Origin: Saccharomonospora amisosensis
GTDB lineage: Bacteria > Actinomycetota > Actinomycetes > Mycobacteriales > Pseudonocardiaceae
NCBI RefSeq assembly: GCF_011761185.1
Contig: NZ_JAAOYM010000001.1
Coordinates: forward strand, 2,232,001-2,296,000
Direction of reading: 5' to 3'
Length of the DNA: 64,000 nucleotides
Part shown: piece by piece, positions 25,349 to 33,583 of the stretch
Layout: the number at the start of each line of letters is the position of its first letter
How positions within the stretch are numbered: the first letter of the stretch is position 1
The notes under the pieces: generated by a model
Databases searched by the model: none
Told to the model about the DNA's origin: nothing
The model's input: only the letters and a program-made list of their open reading frames with translations
Position numbers and translations under genes: made by a program

Positions 25349-26226
25349 CCGGCCGGATGGCGGAGGCGGCCGCCGCCATCCGCCACCACTACGACGTCGG
25401 CACCGACTTCTTCGCCCTGTGGCTGGACCGCTCGCTCACCTACTCGTGCGCCTGGCGCGAAGGAGAGGGTGACACGCTCGACACCGCGCAGCAGCGCAAG
25501 CTGCGGTACCACCTCGACGCCGTCGGTGCCGCCGAGGCCGACAGCGTGCTGGACATCGGCTGCGGCTGGGGCTCGATCCTGGGCGCGCTGTCGCGCGACC
25601 ACGGCGTGTCCCGTGCCGTTGGCCTCACGCTCAGCGAGGACCAGGCGGCCTACGTCCGGTCCCGGGACTATCGCGGCGTCGAGGTCCACCTCCGGGGCTG
25701 GCAGGAGTACGAACCCGGCGACCGCTTCGACGGCATCATCTCCATCGGAGCGTTCGAGCACTTCGCCAGGCCCGGCGACACCAGCGCCGGCAAGATCGCG
25801 ACCTACCGTGCGTTCTTCGACCGGTGCCGAAGCTGGCTACGGCCCGGCGGTGCGTTGTCGCTGCAGACGATCGCCTACGCCAACATGTCCCGCGAGAACG
25901 CCAGCACGTTCATGCAGCGGGACGTCTTCCCGGACGCCGACCTGCCGACCCTCGCGGAGATCGCCGCCGCCGCCGACGGCGTGTTCGACGTCTGCTCGCT
26001 GCACAACGGCAGGCTCGACTACGCCTGGACCTGCGAGCAGTGGGCACGCCGGCTGCGGGAGCGCCGCAGTCAGGCGGTCCGGCTCGTCGGAGCCGAGGTC
26101 GTCGCCAGGTACGAGCGCTACCTCAAGCTGTCGGCGCTCGGCTTCCGCATGGGCAAGATCTGCCTGCTGCGGCTGGTGCTGCGGCCCTTCCCCGACGGCT
26201 ACTTCCGCACAGGAGGACACCGGTGA
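25345..26226 (+). CDS. Cyclopropane-fatty-acyl-synthase / mycolic-acid methyltransferase family protein
   Basis: A 293-residue SAM-dependent methyltransferase of the CFA/CmaA family. Family signs: HHYDVGTDFFALWLDRSLTY near the N-terminus, SAM motif SVLDIGCGWGSILGAL, ISIGAFEHFARPGD and the C-terminal YLKLSALGFRMGKICLLRLV. It uses the single-domain length of mycobacterial cyclopropane synthases (about 290 residues) and lacks the N-terminal extension of E. coli Cfa. The family methylates a cis double bond to a cyclopropane or a methyl branch. Directly after desaturase and ACP genes it implies desaturation followed by methylation. GTGA overlap with the ACP. Confidence 0.88.
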   Translation: MTGRMAEAAAAIRHHYDVGTDFFALWLDRSLTYSCAWREGEGDTLDTAQQRKLRYHLDAVGAAEADSVLDIGCGWGSILGALSRDHGVSRAVGLTLSEDQAAYVRSRDYRGVEVHLRGWQEYEPGDRFDGIISIGAFEHFARPGDTSAGKIATYRAFFDRCRSWLRPGGALSLQTIAYANMSRENASTFMQRDVFPDADLPTLAEIAAAADGVFDVCSLHNGRLDYAWTCEQWARRLRERRSQAVRLVGAEVVARYERYLKLSALGFRMGKICLLRLVLRPFPDGYFRTGGHR

Positions 26227-27461
26227 GCGCGGGCACCGCGGTGCGGTTCAACCCGTTCAGCGCGGCGTTCCGTGACGATCCCTACCCGCTCTACCAGCAG
26301 CTGCGCGAGCGGCCCGTGCACAAGACGCTGGGAATGTGGGTCGTCTCCCGCCACGCCGACGTCCGGGCCGTGCTGCAGGATCGCACGTTCAGCTCCGAGC
26401 TGATCCCACAGCTGGTGAGCAGGCAGGCCGAGCGGGTGGCCCACGAGGGCGTCGAGCGGATCCAGCGGGTTCTCCGCCTCGGCCGCGCGTCACTGGTCTT
26501 CACCGACAATCCCGGCCACGCCCGACTGCGCGGGCTCGTCAACCGCGTGTTCACCGCGCGGGCCGTCGCGGCCCTGCGCCCAAGGGCCGAAGCGATCTCC
26601 GGACGACTGGTCGAGCGGGCCCTCGCCGACGGGGGCATGGATGCCATCGAGGGACTCGCCGCGCCCCTGCCCGTCGAGGTGCTGTCGGACTGGATGGCAC
26701 TGCCAGGGGAGCTCAGGAATCAGGTGGGCCCGTGGACCCACGCCATCAGACACCTGCTCGAACCGGGCCTGTTGCGCGGAACCGTGTTGGCCAGGGTGGC
26801 CGGGGTGGTCGAGGAGTTCGCGCAGGCGCTGCGTGAGGTCGTCACCCTGCGCAGGGCCCGGCCGGGCACCGACCTCGTGAGCAGCCTGCTGGCGGCCCGG
26901 ACGGCCCGCGGCGATCGTTTCGGCGACGAGGAACTGGCGTTCGTGTGCATCATGTGCTTCGTCGCCGGCAACGAGACCACCAGGTCCCTCATCGGCAACA
27001 CCCTGCTCGCGCTGCTACGCCACCCCGAGCAGGCCCAGCGGCTGCGCCGGAAACCGGGCCTGGCTCCGGCCGCGGTCGCGGAGGCGCTGCGCTACGACAG
27101 CCCGTTGCAGCTCACCAAACGCCTGACCACGCGCGAAACCGAGATCGGGGGCGTGCGTGTCGGAGCGGGCGAGCAGGTGCTGCTGTGCCTCGGCTCCGCG
27201 AACCGGGATCCCGCCGTTTTCGCCGGCCCCGACGTGTTCGACCTCGCCCGCGGCGCGCGCGCCCACCTCGCCTTCGGCCATGGCATGCACGGCTGCCTCG
27301 GTGGCGCGCTGGCCACGATGCAGGCCGAGTCCGCCCTCACCTGCCTGTACCAGCGCACCGAACACGTCGAGCGGGAAGGCGACGCGCTTGCGTGGCAGGA
27401 CCACAGCTTCATCATCCGTGGCCTGAAGCACCTGCCGGTCTCACTGCGGGGCGCCCGGTGA
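26223..27461 (+). CDS. Cytochrome P450
   Basis: A 412-residue soluble bacterial P450. The I-helix oxygen motif is FVAGNETTRS, the ExxR motif is EALR in AVAEALRYDSPLQLTKR, and the heme-binding loop is FGHGMHGCLGG with Cys358. It probably hydroxylates the acyl chain or the assembled lipid. Start GTG at 26223 overlaps the methyltransferase stop. No ferredoxin gene follows it; the 2Fe-2S reductase at 51.3 kb is a possible redox partner. Confidence 0.94.
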   Translation: MSAGTAVRFNPFSAAFRDDPYPLYQQLRERPVHKTLGMWVVSRHADVRAVLQDRTFSSELIPQLVSRQAERVAHEGVERIQRVLRLGRASLVFTDNPGHARLRGLVNRVFTARAVAALRPRAEAISGRLVERALADGGMDAIEGLAAPLPVEVLSDWMALPGELRNQVGPWTHAIRHLLEPGLLRGTVLARVAGVVEEFAQALREVVTLRRARPGTDLVSSLLAARTARGDRFGDEELAFVCIMCFVAGNETTRSLIGNTLLALLRHPEQAQRLRRKPGLAPAAVAEALRYDSPLQLTKRLTTRETEIGGVRVGAGEQVLLCLGSANRDPAVFAGPDVFDLARGARAHLAFGHGMHGCLGGALATMQAESALTCLYQRTEHVEREGDALAWQDHSFIIRGLKHLPVSLRGAR

Positions 27462-28195
27462 GCGCCGCCGAACTCACCGAGCGGACCTGGCTGCGCCACG
27501 AGCGCACCGGCGCCGCGGTGAACCTCCTCTGCCTGCCCCACGCCGGCGCGGGAGCGTCGTCGTTCACCCGGTGGCTGTCGCTGTTTCCCGCCTCCGTCGC
27601 GCCGGTCCGCGTGCAGCTTCCCGGCAGGGAGGACGCCGTCGCCGAGCCGCCGCTGCGCAGTGCGGGTGACGTCGTGGCGGCACTGCTGCCCCGCCTCGCG
27701 CCGCTGACCGGCACGCGCCTTGCCCTGTACGGGCACAGCATGGGCGCAGTCGTCGCGTTCGAACTCGCGCGGGCGCTGTACGCGCGCGGGGTCGTGGTGG
27801 ACCGCCTGTTCGTCTCGGGTCGCAGGGCGCCGCACCTGCCCGCCCGCGGCGCGCCGATCCACCGCGCGTCCGATGAGGAGCTCACTTCGGCGCTGACCAC
27901 CGCCGGAGCCGACCTCACCTTCGCGGGCCCCGCGTTCCTGCGGTACGCGCTGCGGCTGGTGCGTGCCGATCTCGCGCTCTCGGACGAGTACCAGTGCCGG
28001 GACGAGGCCGTCCTGCACTGCCCCATCACCGTCTTCCACGGGATCGACGACCCGATCGTCGCACTCGAGGAGGCACACGCGTGGAACCGGCACACGGACG
28101 CGGGCTGCACCGTGCACACCTTCTCCGGCGACCACTTCTTCCACCAGCACCACCGTGCGGCGATCGCCGCCCTGATCGCCGGGGAGCTGGCATGA
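27458..28195 (+). CDS. Type II thioesterase
   Basis: A 245-residue alpha/beta-hydrolase of the editing thioesterase family found beside PKS/NRPS genes. N-terminal LLCLPHAGAGASSF oxyanion region, nucleophile Ser in YGHSMGAVVAF, Asp in GIDDPIV and His in GDHFFHQ are in order. It releases stalled or wrongly primed acyl groups from carrier proteins. It overlaps both its neighbours by 4 bp (GTGA, ATGA). Confidence 0.92.
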   Translation: MSAAELTERTWLRHERTGAAVNLLCLPHAGAGASSFTRWLSLFPASVAPVRVQLPGREDAVAEPPLRSAGDVVAALLPRLAPLTGTRLALYGHSMGAVVAFELARALYARGVVVDRLFVSGRRAPHLPARGAPIHRASDEELTSALTTAGADLTFAGPAFLRYALRLVRADLALSDEYQCRDEAVLHCPITVFHGIDDPIVALEEAHAWNRHTDAGCTVHTFSGDHFFHQHHRAAIAALIAGELA

Positions 28196-29922
28196 AGGGG
28201 CGGCTGCTGCCCGAGGTGCTGTCCGAACGCGCCGCCGCCGAGCCCGCCAGGCGGGCGTACGTGTTCCTCACCGAGGACGGGGCCGAGAAGGACTCGCTCA
28301 CCTACGGGCAGCTGCACGCCAGGGCGCTCACCGTGGCGGGCGTGCTGCGCTCGCGGTGCCGCCCAGGGGAGCGGGCGCTGCTCGTGTTCCCGCCGGGCCT
28401 GGACTTTCTCGCCGCCTACTTCGGCTGCCTCTACGCGGGCGTGGTCGCGGTGCCGGTGAACCCACCACGCCGCGGCCGCGTACGGGACGCGACGTTCGGC
28501 ATCGTCCGGGACTGCGAGCCCGTGGCGGTGCTGACGACCGCCGCCATGGCCGCCGGGCTACGGCCGGTTCTGGACGGACCGCTGTGGTGGCTCTGCGTCG
28601 ACGACCTGCCCGGCGCGGGCCCGCCGCTCGAGCCGTGGCCGTGCACGGCCGGGTCGCCAGCCTTCCTGCAGTACACCTCCGGGTCCACGTCGGCACCGAA
28701 AGGAGTCCAGGTCTCCCACGGCAATCTCGCGGCGAACCAGGAGATGATCCGGCTCGCCTTCGGCCACGACCGGCACTCGACGGTCGTGGGTTGGGCGCCG
28801 CTGTTCCACGACCAGGGACTCATCGGCAACGTCCTGCAGCCCCTCTACGTCGGGGCCACCAGCATCCTCATGTCGCCGATGGCGTTCATCCGCAGGCCCT
28901 TGCTGTGGCTCTCGACGATCTCGCGATACCGGGCCCACACCAGCGGCGGTCCGAACTTCGCCTTCGAGGCCTGCGTCGAGCACGCCGCGCGCGCGAACTC
29001 GGCGGGGGAGCTGGATTTGAGCAGCTGGGCGGTGGCGTTCAACGGTGCGGAGCCGATCAGGCCGGACACGCTGCGCCGGTTCGCCGAGACCTTCGCGCCT
29101 TTCGGCTTCAGCAGCTCGGCGTGGTATCCCTGCTACGGCCTCGCCGAGGCGACCCTGATCGTCACCGGGAGCAGGCCGGGCCGCGGCGCGCGCACGCTCG
29201 ACGTCAACACCGAGGCGCTCGGCCACCAGCGTTATGCACCCGGCGGCCGTCGCCTCGCCGGGTCCGGGTTCGCCGTGCCGGGGGAGCAGGTGCGGATCGT
29301 GGATCCCGACACACGCGTGCCCTGCGGCGACGGGCACGTCGGGGAAATCTGGGTTCACGGCCCCAACGTCGCGAAAGGCTACTGGAGGCGCCCCGAGGCG
29401 ACGGCCGCGACGTTCCACGCGGAGTGCGCGGGGGAGCCGGGCCGGACCTATCTGCGCACCGGCGACCTCGGCATGATCGTCGACGGCGAGCTGTACGTCG
29501 TCGGCAGGCGCAAGGATCTGGTGATCATCCGGGGGCGCAACTACTACCCGCAGGACATCGAGCTGACCGCCGAGTCGGCGCATCCGTCGCTGCGGCCGGG
29601 TGGTTGCGCCGCGTTCTCCGTGCCCCGCGATGGCGAGGAGCGGCTCGTCGTCGTCCAGGAGATCCGGCGGGAGTACCGGCGAAACGCCGACCCCGCCGAG
29701 GTGGCGGCGGCGGTCAGGGCCGCGGTCGCGCGCGAACACGACGTGTCGCTCGCGGAGCTCGTGCTCACCCTGCCCGGCAGGCTGCGCAAGACCAGCAGCG
29801 GCAAGATAATGCGCGCGGACGCGAGGGAGCGTTTCCTGGCTTCCGGTTTCGAGGCGTGGACACCCGACATGGAGAGGACCGAGCGGAATGAGCATGCCGA
29901 CACCGGCCAATCCGGACTATGA
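28192..29922 (+). CDS. Fatty acyl-AMP ligase (FAAL)
   Basis: A 576-residue adenylate-forming enzyme of the FAAL branch: LQYTSGSTSAPKGVQVSHGN core, VGWAPLFHDQGLIGNVLQPL, SGGPNFAFEACV and the YLRTGDLG / LVIIRGRNYYPQDIE C-terminal segments. FAALs activate free fatty acids as acyl-adenylates and load them on an ACP rather than on CoA. ACP encoded 3 kb upstream in the same operon is the natural acceptor, so this enzyme probably feeds a host fatty acid into the pathway as starter or substrate. Confidence 0.93.
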   Translation: MKGRLLPEVLSERAAAEPARRAYVFLTEDGAEKDSLTYGQLHARALTVAGVLRSRCRPGERALLVFPPGLDFLAAYFGCLYAGVVAVPVNPPRRGRVRDATFGIVRDCEPVAVLTTAAMAAGLRPVLDGPLWWLCVDDLPGAGPPLEPWPCTAGSPAFLQYTSGSTSAPKGVQVSHGNLAANQEMIRLAFGHDRHSTVVGWAPLFHDQGLIGNVLQPLYVGATSILMSPMAFIRRPLLWLSTISRYRAHTSGGPNFAFEACVEHAARANSAGELDLSSWAVAFNGAEPIRPDTLRRFAETFAPFGFSSSAWYPCYGLAEATLIVTGSRPGRGARTLDVNTEALGHQRYAPGGRRLAGSGFAVPGEQVRIVDPDTRVPCGDGHVGEIWVHGPNVAKGYWRRPEATAATFHAECAGEPGRTYLRTGDLGMIVDGELYVVGRRKDLVIIRGRNYYPQDIELTAESAHPSLRPGGCAAFSVPRDGEERLVVVQEIRREYRRNADPAEVAAAVRAAVAREHDVSLAELVLTLPGRLRKTSSGKIMRADARERFLASGFEAWTPDMERTERNEHADTGQSGL

Positions 29923-30334
29923 GGACGCGGTCAGGGGCGCGGTGCTCAGCATGCCCGCCGCCCAGCACCTCGGCTTCGACTTCGCGCGGATCGCACCGGG
30001 CGAGGTCGAGATCGTGCAGCCCTACCGCCCCGAGCTGACCCAGCACAACGGCTACCTCCAGGGTGGCGTGCTCGGTGCCCTCGCGGATTTCGCGGGAGGG
30101 TCCGCCGCGGGCACGCTGCTCGCGCCCGGCTGGGTGAACATGACCATTGACTACACCGTGAAGCTTCTCGCCCCCGCCAGGGGCGAGCGCGTGCTTGCCC
30201 GCGGGCGCGTCGTCAAGCCGGGTGCGCTGGTGACCGTCGCGGCCGCCGACCTGTACGCGGTCGACGGCGGCGAGCAGAGCCTGTGCGCCACCGCGCTGGT
30301 GACCATGCGCAACGTCAAGCTCGCCGAAGCCTGA
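29888..30334 (+). CDS. PaaI-family hotdog thioesterase
   Basis: A 148-residue single hotdog domain with the catalytic-loop sequence LTQHNGYLQGGVLGALAD and the central helix SAAGTLLAPG. PaaI-like enzymes hydrolyse acyl-CoA or acyl-ACP thioesters. It begins inside the last 35 bp of the FAAL gene, so translation is probably coupled. A release or editing role for the lipid product is inferred. Confidence 0.88.
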   Translation: MSMPTPANPDYEDAVRGAVLSMPAAQHLGFDFARIAPGEVEIVQPYRPELTQHNGYLQGGVLGALADFAGGSAAGTLLAPGWVNMTIDYTVKLLAPARGERVLARGRVVKPGALVTVAAADLYAVDGGEQSLCATALVTMRNVKLAEA

Positions 30335-30347
30335 CGGAGCGCGGCCG

Positions 30348-31163
30348 GTGATGATCGACGTGGGCGGCACACCGATCGCCTGTACCGACACGGGTGTCCC
30401 CGCCGGTTCCCCCGGCGCGGAGACCATCCTTTTCGGACATGGCTTGCTGTTCGGTGGCTGGATGTTCGCCCCGCAGATCGCCGCACTACGGCAGCGCTAC
30501 CGGTGCGTCACGATCGACTGGCGCGGGCAGGGCGACACGCCGGGCACCGGAGACGCGGGGATGGACACGCTCACCCGCGATGCGGTGGGCCTGATCGAGC
30601 GGCTGGGTATCGCGCCCGTGCATTGGGTCGGGCTGTCCATGGGCGGTTTCGTGGGACAGCGCGTCGCGGCGAGACACGGCGAACTGCTGCGTTCGCTGAC
30701 GTTGCTCGGCACGAGCGCGGGACCCGAGAACCCCCGCCGCGTCCGGGAGTACCGCAGGCTGGCGACGTTGCTGCGCCTCGTCGGCATCGGGCCCATCGCG
30801 GGCGCGGTCAAGCCGTACCTGTTCGGACCCCGCTTCCTCGCCGATCCCGAGGGAAGGAGGGCGGTCGCTGCCTGGCAGGACCGCCTGCGTCGTGGTGACC
30901 GCGCTGCCCTGCGTGAAGCGGTGCGCGGGGTCACCGACCGAGCCCCGGTGGAGGCGGAGATCACTGGGATCACGGTGCCCACGTTGGTTGTCGTCGGCGC
31001 TGACGACAACGCCACGCCGCCGCACGAGGCCGAGCGCATCGCCGCGCTGATCCCCGGGGCCCGGCTGGAGGTGGTCGCGCGGTGCGGCCACACCAGCTCG
31101 CTGGAACGGTCCGACGTGATCACCGGGCTGCTGGAGCGGTTCCTCGCCGGTGGCCGCCAGTGA
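30348..31163 (+). CDS. Alpha/beta-hydrolase fold protein
   Basis: A 271-residue hydrolase: HGLLFGGWMF oxyanion strand, nucleophile Ser in VGLSMGGFVGQ, Asp in VVGADDNATPP and His in RCGHTSSLE. The fold covers esterases, lactonases and dehalogenases, so only a hydrolytic role can be given. GTG 30348 or ATG 30351 are both possible starts, behind GGAG at 30336. It closes the first lipid operon. Confidence 0.88.
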   Translation: MMIDVGGTPIACTDTGVPAGSPGAETILFGHGLLFGGWMFAPQIAALRQRYRCVTIDWRGQGDTPGTGDAGMDTLTRDAVGLIERLGIAPVHWVGLSMGGFVGQRVAARHGELLRSLTLLGTSAGPENPRRVREYRRLATLLRLVGIGPIAGAVKPYLFGPRFLADPEGRRAVAAWQDRLRRGDRAALREAVRGVTDRAPVEAEITGITVPTLVVVGADDNATPPHEAERIAALIPGARLEVVARCGHTSSLERSDVITGLLERFLAGGRQ

Positions 31164-31679
31164 ATGTCGAGCCGTGTCAGAACGCGGATCCGTTGTTGTG
31201 TCCCGAGCTGTGGTCCAGGCGCATACGCTCGAGCACTCCCGGGCGACACGGCTGACTTCGACCGGGCCACGCCGTGCTGTCTTGGTCGAGTAGGCACGAG
31301 CAGCCGAGCCCTACAGGCTCGAAGAGATGCTCTTTCCTCGTGACGATCCTGACGAGTCGCTTCACACCCGGCGCCGTCGTCGGCGACGAGGTGCACCGTC
31401 ACGCCGAGCCGGTCGCGGGCGATGGAGCCGGGCACGACCACCGCGTACCGCACGCCAGGCGTGCCGAGTTCGATCACGCGCAACGTTGAACCCACATCAC
31501 GTCAGCCGACGCGCGCCCGCGCTCACGGCTGATCATCTCGAACCCGATGTGGCGCTCACGAGGAGGTGTCGCCGCTCGCCAGGATCGCCGGAGATTCACC
31601 GACTGTTCGCCTCTGCCCGACCCGGCGTTCCCGACGGCTGCGCAAGCTTAGACATGTACCGGAACGGAGGTCACCTCCC
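31164..31679. other. 516-bp gap with a possible decayed gene
   Basis: No intact gene is seen. On the minus strand from about 31490 a coding-like stretch (RVIELGTPGVRYAVVVPGS, then RDRLGVTVHLVADDGAG) continues after a one-base frame change as VKRLVRIVTRKEHLFEPVG to about 31180. That could be a frameshifted remnant, but no family is recognised. The last 14 bases before the LysR start form GGAGGTCACCTCC, which overlaps the ribosome site. Confidence 0.35.
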
Positions 31680-32588
31680 ATGGAGTTTCGCTACCTGGTG
31701 TCGTTCCTGGCCCTGGCGGAGGAGTTGCATTTCGGTCGGGCCGCGGCGAAGCTTCACCTCACCCAGCCCTCACTGAGCCAGCAGCTCCAGCGGCTGGAGC
31801 GCAAGCTCGGCGTGATGCTCGTGGTCCGCTCATCCCACGAGGTTCGGCTCACTCCGGCAGGCGAAGTCTTCCGAGAACACGTCCAGGCCATTGTCGAGGA
31901 GCTCGACCGTGCCACGCGCGCGGCGCGCGCGACGGCCGAGGGTCGTTCCGGAACTGTCCGCGTCGGTTACAACCTCTCGGCATGGCGGGACGTTTTGCCG
32001 AGGGTGCTTTCGGTCATGCACGAACGGTTCCCTCAGGTTGTGGTGGAGCTGTCCGAGCGGAGGTCCGGGGCGCAGCTGGCCGCGTTGCGTGAGGGCGACC
32101 TCGACGTCGCCTTCGCTTACAGCGGCGCGGCGGCGACGGACCTTGGCCAGCGCCGGCTGATGCGCGTGCCGATCGTGGCGCTGGTCGGGGTTCGCCATCC
32201 GTGGGCAGGCCGTCGTCGTGTCGACTTCGCCGAACTGGCGGGCCAGCCCTGCGTACTGTTCGCGAGGGAACAGAGCCCCGCCATGTACGACACGATCATC
32301 GCCACCGCGGAGAAGCTGGGTATCGGGCTCCAGGTCGCCCATCGCGTGGACGATCTGGGCGCCACGGCGATCGTGGTCGCCACCCGGCCGGTGGTCGCTT
32401 TCGTCTCCGCTCATCGCGGGGAGCACGAGGCCGCGGCAGGGATCGGCTCGGTGGCCGTGCCGTTCGCGGAACCGGCTCCCGCCGTGGACCTGCGCGCAGT
32501 GTGGCGCGTGGATGACCAACCGTCGACGGTGCAGGCGTTTCTGGCCTGCCTCGACGACGCGTGTCCCACGCCCGCCGCGTCCGGTTAG
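31680..32588 (+). CDS. LysR-family transcriptional regulator (2 of 3)
   Basis: A 302-residue LysR protein with HTH HFGRAAAKLHLTQPSLSQQL and effector domain (VRVGYNLSAWRDVLPRV, CVLFAREQSPAMYDTI). ATG at 31680 begins the standard MEFRYLVSFLALAEEL; ribosome site GGAGG lies at 31666, itself within the dyad GGAGGTCACCTCC that could fold over it. Together with the next gene it separates the two lipid operons and is a likely pathway regulator. Confidence 0.92.
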   Translation: MEFRYLVSFLALAEELHFGRAAAKLHLTQPSLSQQLQRLERKLGVMLVVRSSHEVRLTPAGEVFREHVQAIVEELDRATRAARATAEGRSGTVRVGYNLSAWRDVLPRVLSVMHERFPQVVVELSERRSGAQLAALREGDLDVAFAYSGAAATDLGQRRLMRVPIVALVGVRHPWAGRRRVDFAELAGQPCVLFAREQSPAMYDTIIATAEKLGIGLQVAHRVDDLGATAIVVATRPVVAFVSAHRGEHEAAAGIGSVAVPFAEPAPAVDLRAVWRVDDQPSTVQAFLACLDDACPTPAASG

Positions 32589-32609
32589 GACGCCGACCCT
32601 GGAGGCTCC

Positions 32610-33509
32610 ATGGAGTTCCAGCAGCTGGTCTCGTTCGTCGCCGTGGCCGAGGAACACAACTTCGGCCGTGCCGCACATCGGCTGCACCTCGCGCAGTCGT
32701 CGGTGAGCCTGCAGGTGAAACGTCTGGAACGAGAGGTGGGCGTGGAGCTGCTCGCCCGCGCCCAGCATCCGGTCCGGCTCACCCCAGCGGGACAGGTGTT
32801 CCTCGCCGAGATCAAGGAGGCCCTGGAACTGGTCGAGCGCGCCGCCGATGCGGCACGGTCGGTTGCCGAGGGGCGCAGCGGAACGCTGCGAGTGGGATTC
32901 AACTTCGCCGCGGGCAGGCTCGTCCTGCCGTCGGCGCTGACTCGCCTGCACGCCGAACACCCGGGTATCCGCGTGGAGCTGACACAGGCTCGCAGCGGCC
33001 CGCAGCTGCGCGCGCTCGCCGCCGGTGAGCTCGATGTGGCGTTCGTGTTCGGCAGTCCCACGGGCGGCGAGGTGTCCTCAGCGCCGGTGCAACGGGTCGA
33101 CCTCGTCGCGGTGGTCAATCGCAGGCACCGGTGGGCGCGCCGCGACCACGTCGGCTTTCGTGAGCTGTCCGGCCAGCAGTGCATCCTGTTCGGCAGGGAG
33201 CAGTGTCCCGCGATGTACGACGAGATCCACAACATCGCCGCGGGCACCGGGACGCAGCTCGATGTGGTGGAGAAGATCGATGATTCGCTCGCGACGGCGG
33301 CCGCCGTCCGGGCGCGCCCGCTCGTCGGTTTCGCGTCGGCGCCGAGGCTGAGCCAGGGTGGTGTGGCGGGACTGGCGACCGTGCCGATCGTCGACCCGGT
33401 GCCGAATCTCGTGCTGCATGCCGTGTGGCGGTCCGGTGAGCCCTCCGGCCTGGTGCGTTCGTTGCTGGGCTGCTTGCAGGTGCCATCGCGAGAACCAATC
33501 GCACGGTAA
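32610..33509 (+). CDS. LysR-family transcriptional regulator (3 of 3)
   Basis: A 299-residue LysR paralogue 21 bp after the previous one, same strand. HTH is FGRAAHRLHLAQSSVSLQVK; the effector domain carries LRVGFNFAAGRLVLPSAL and CILFGREQCPAMYDEI, matching its neighbour and the regulator at 23 kb. Two adjacent LysR paralogues in one operon suggest that they arose by duplication and may sense related lipid or acyl-CoA signals, possibly with a mixed dimer. Confidence 0.92.
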   Translation: MEFQQLVSFVAVAEEHNFGRAAHRLHLAQSSVSLQVKRLEREVGVELLARAQHPVRLTPAGQVFLAEIKEALELVERAADAARSVAEGRSGTLRVGFNFAAGRLVLPSALTRLHAEHPGIRVELTQARSGPQLRALAAGELDVAFVFGSPTGGEVSSAPVQRVDLVAVVNRRHRWARRDHVGFRELSGQQCILFGREQCPAMYDEIHNIAAGTGTQLDVVEKIDDSLATAAAVRARPLVGFASAPRLSQGGVAGLATVPIVDPVPNLVLHAVWRSGEPSGLVRSLLGCLQVPSREPIAR

Positions 33510-33583
33510 CGCTTTACCGGTTGCCGCGCGGCGGGTGGCGAACGACGATCGATGCGGTGCCCTCGGACTGAGGAAGTGGTGGG

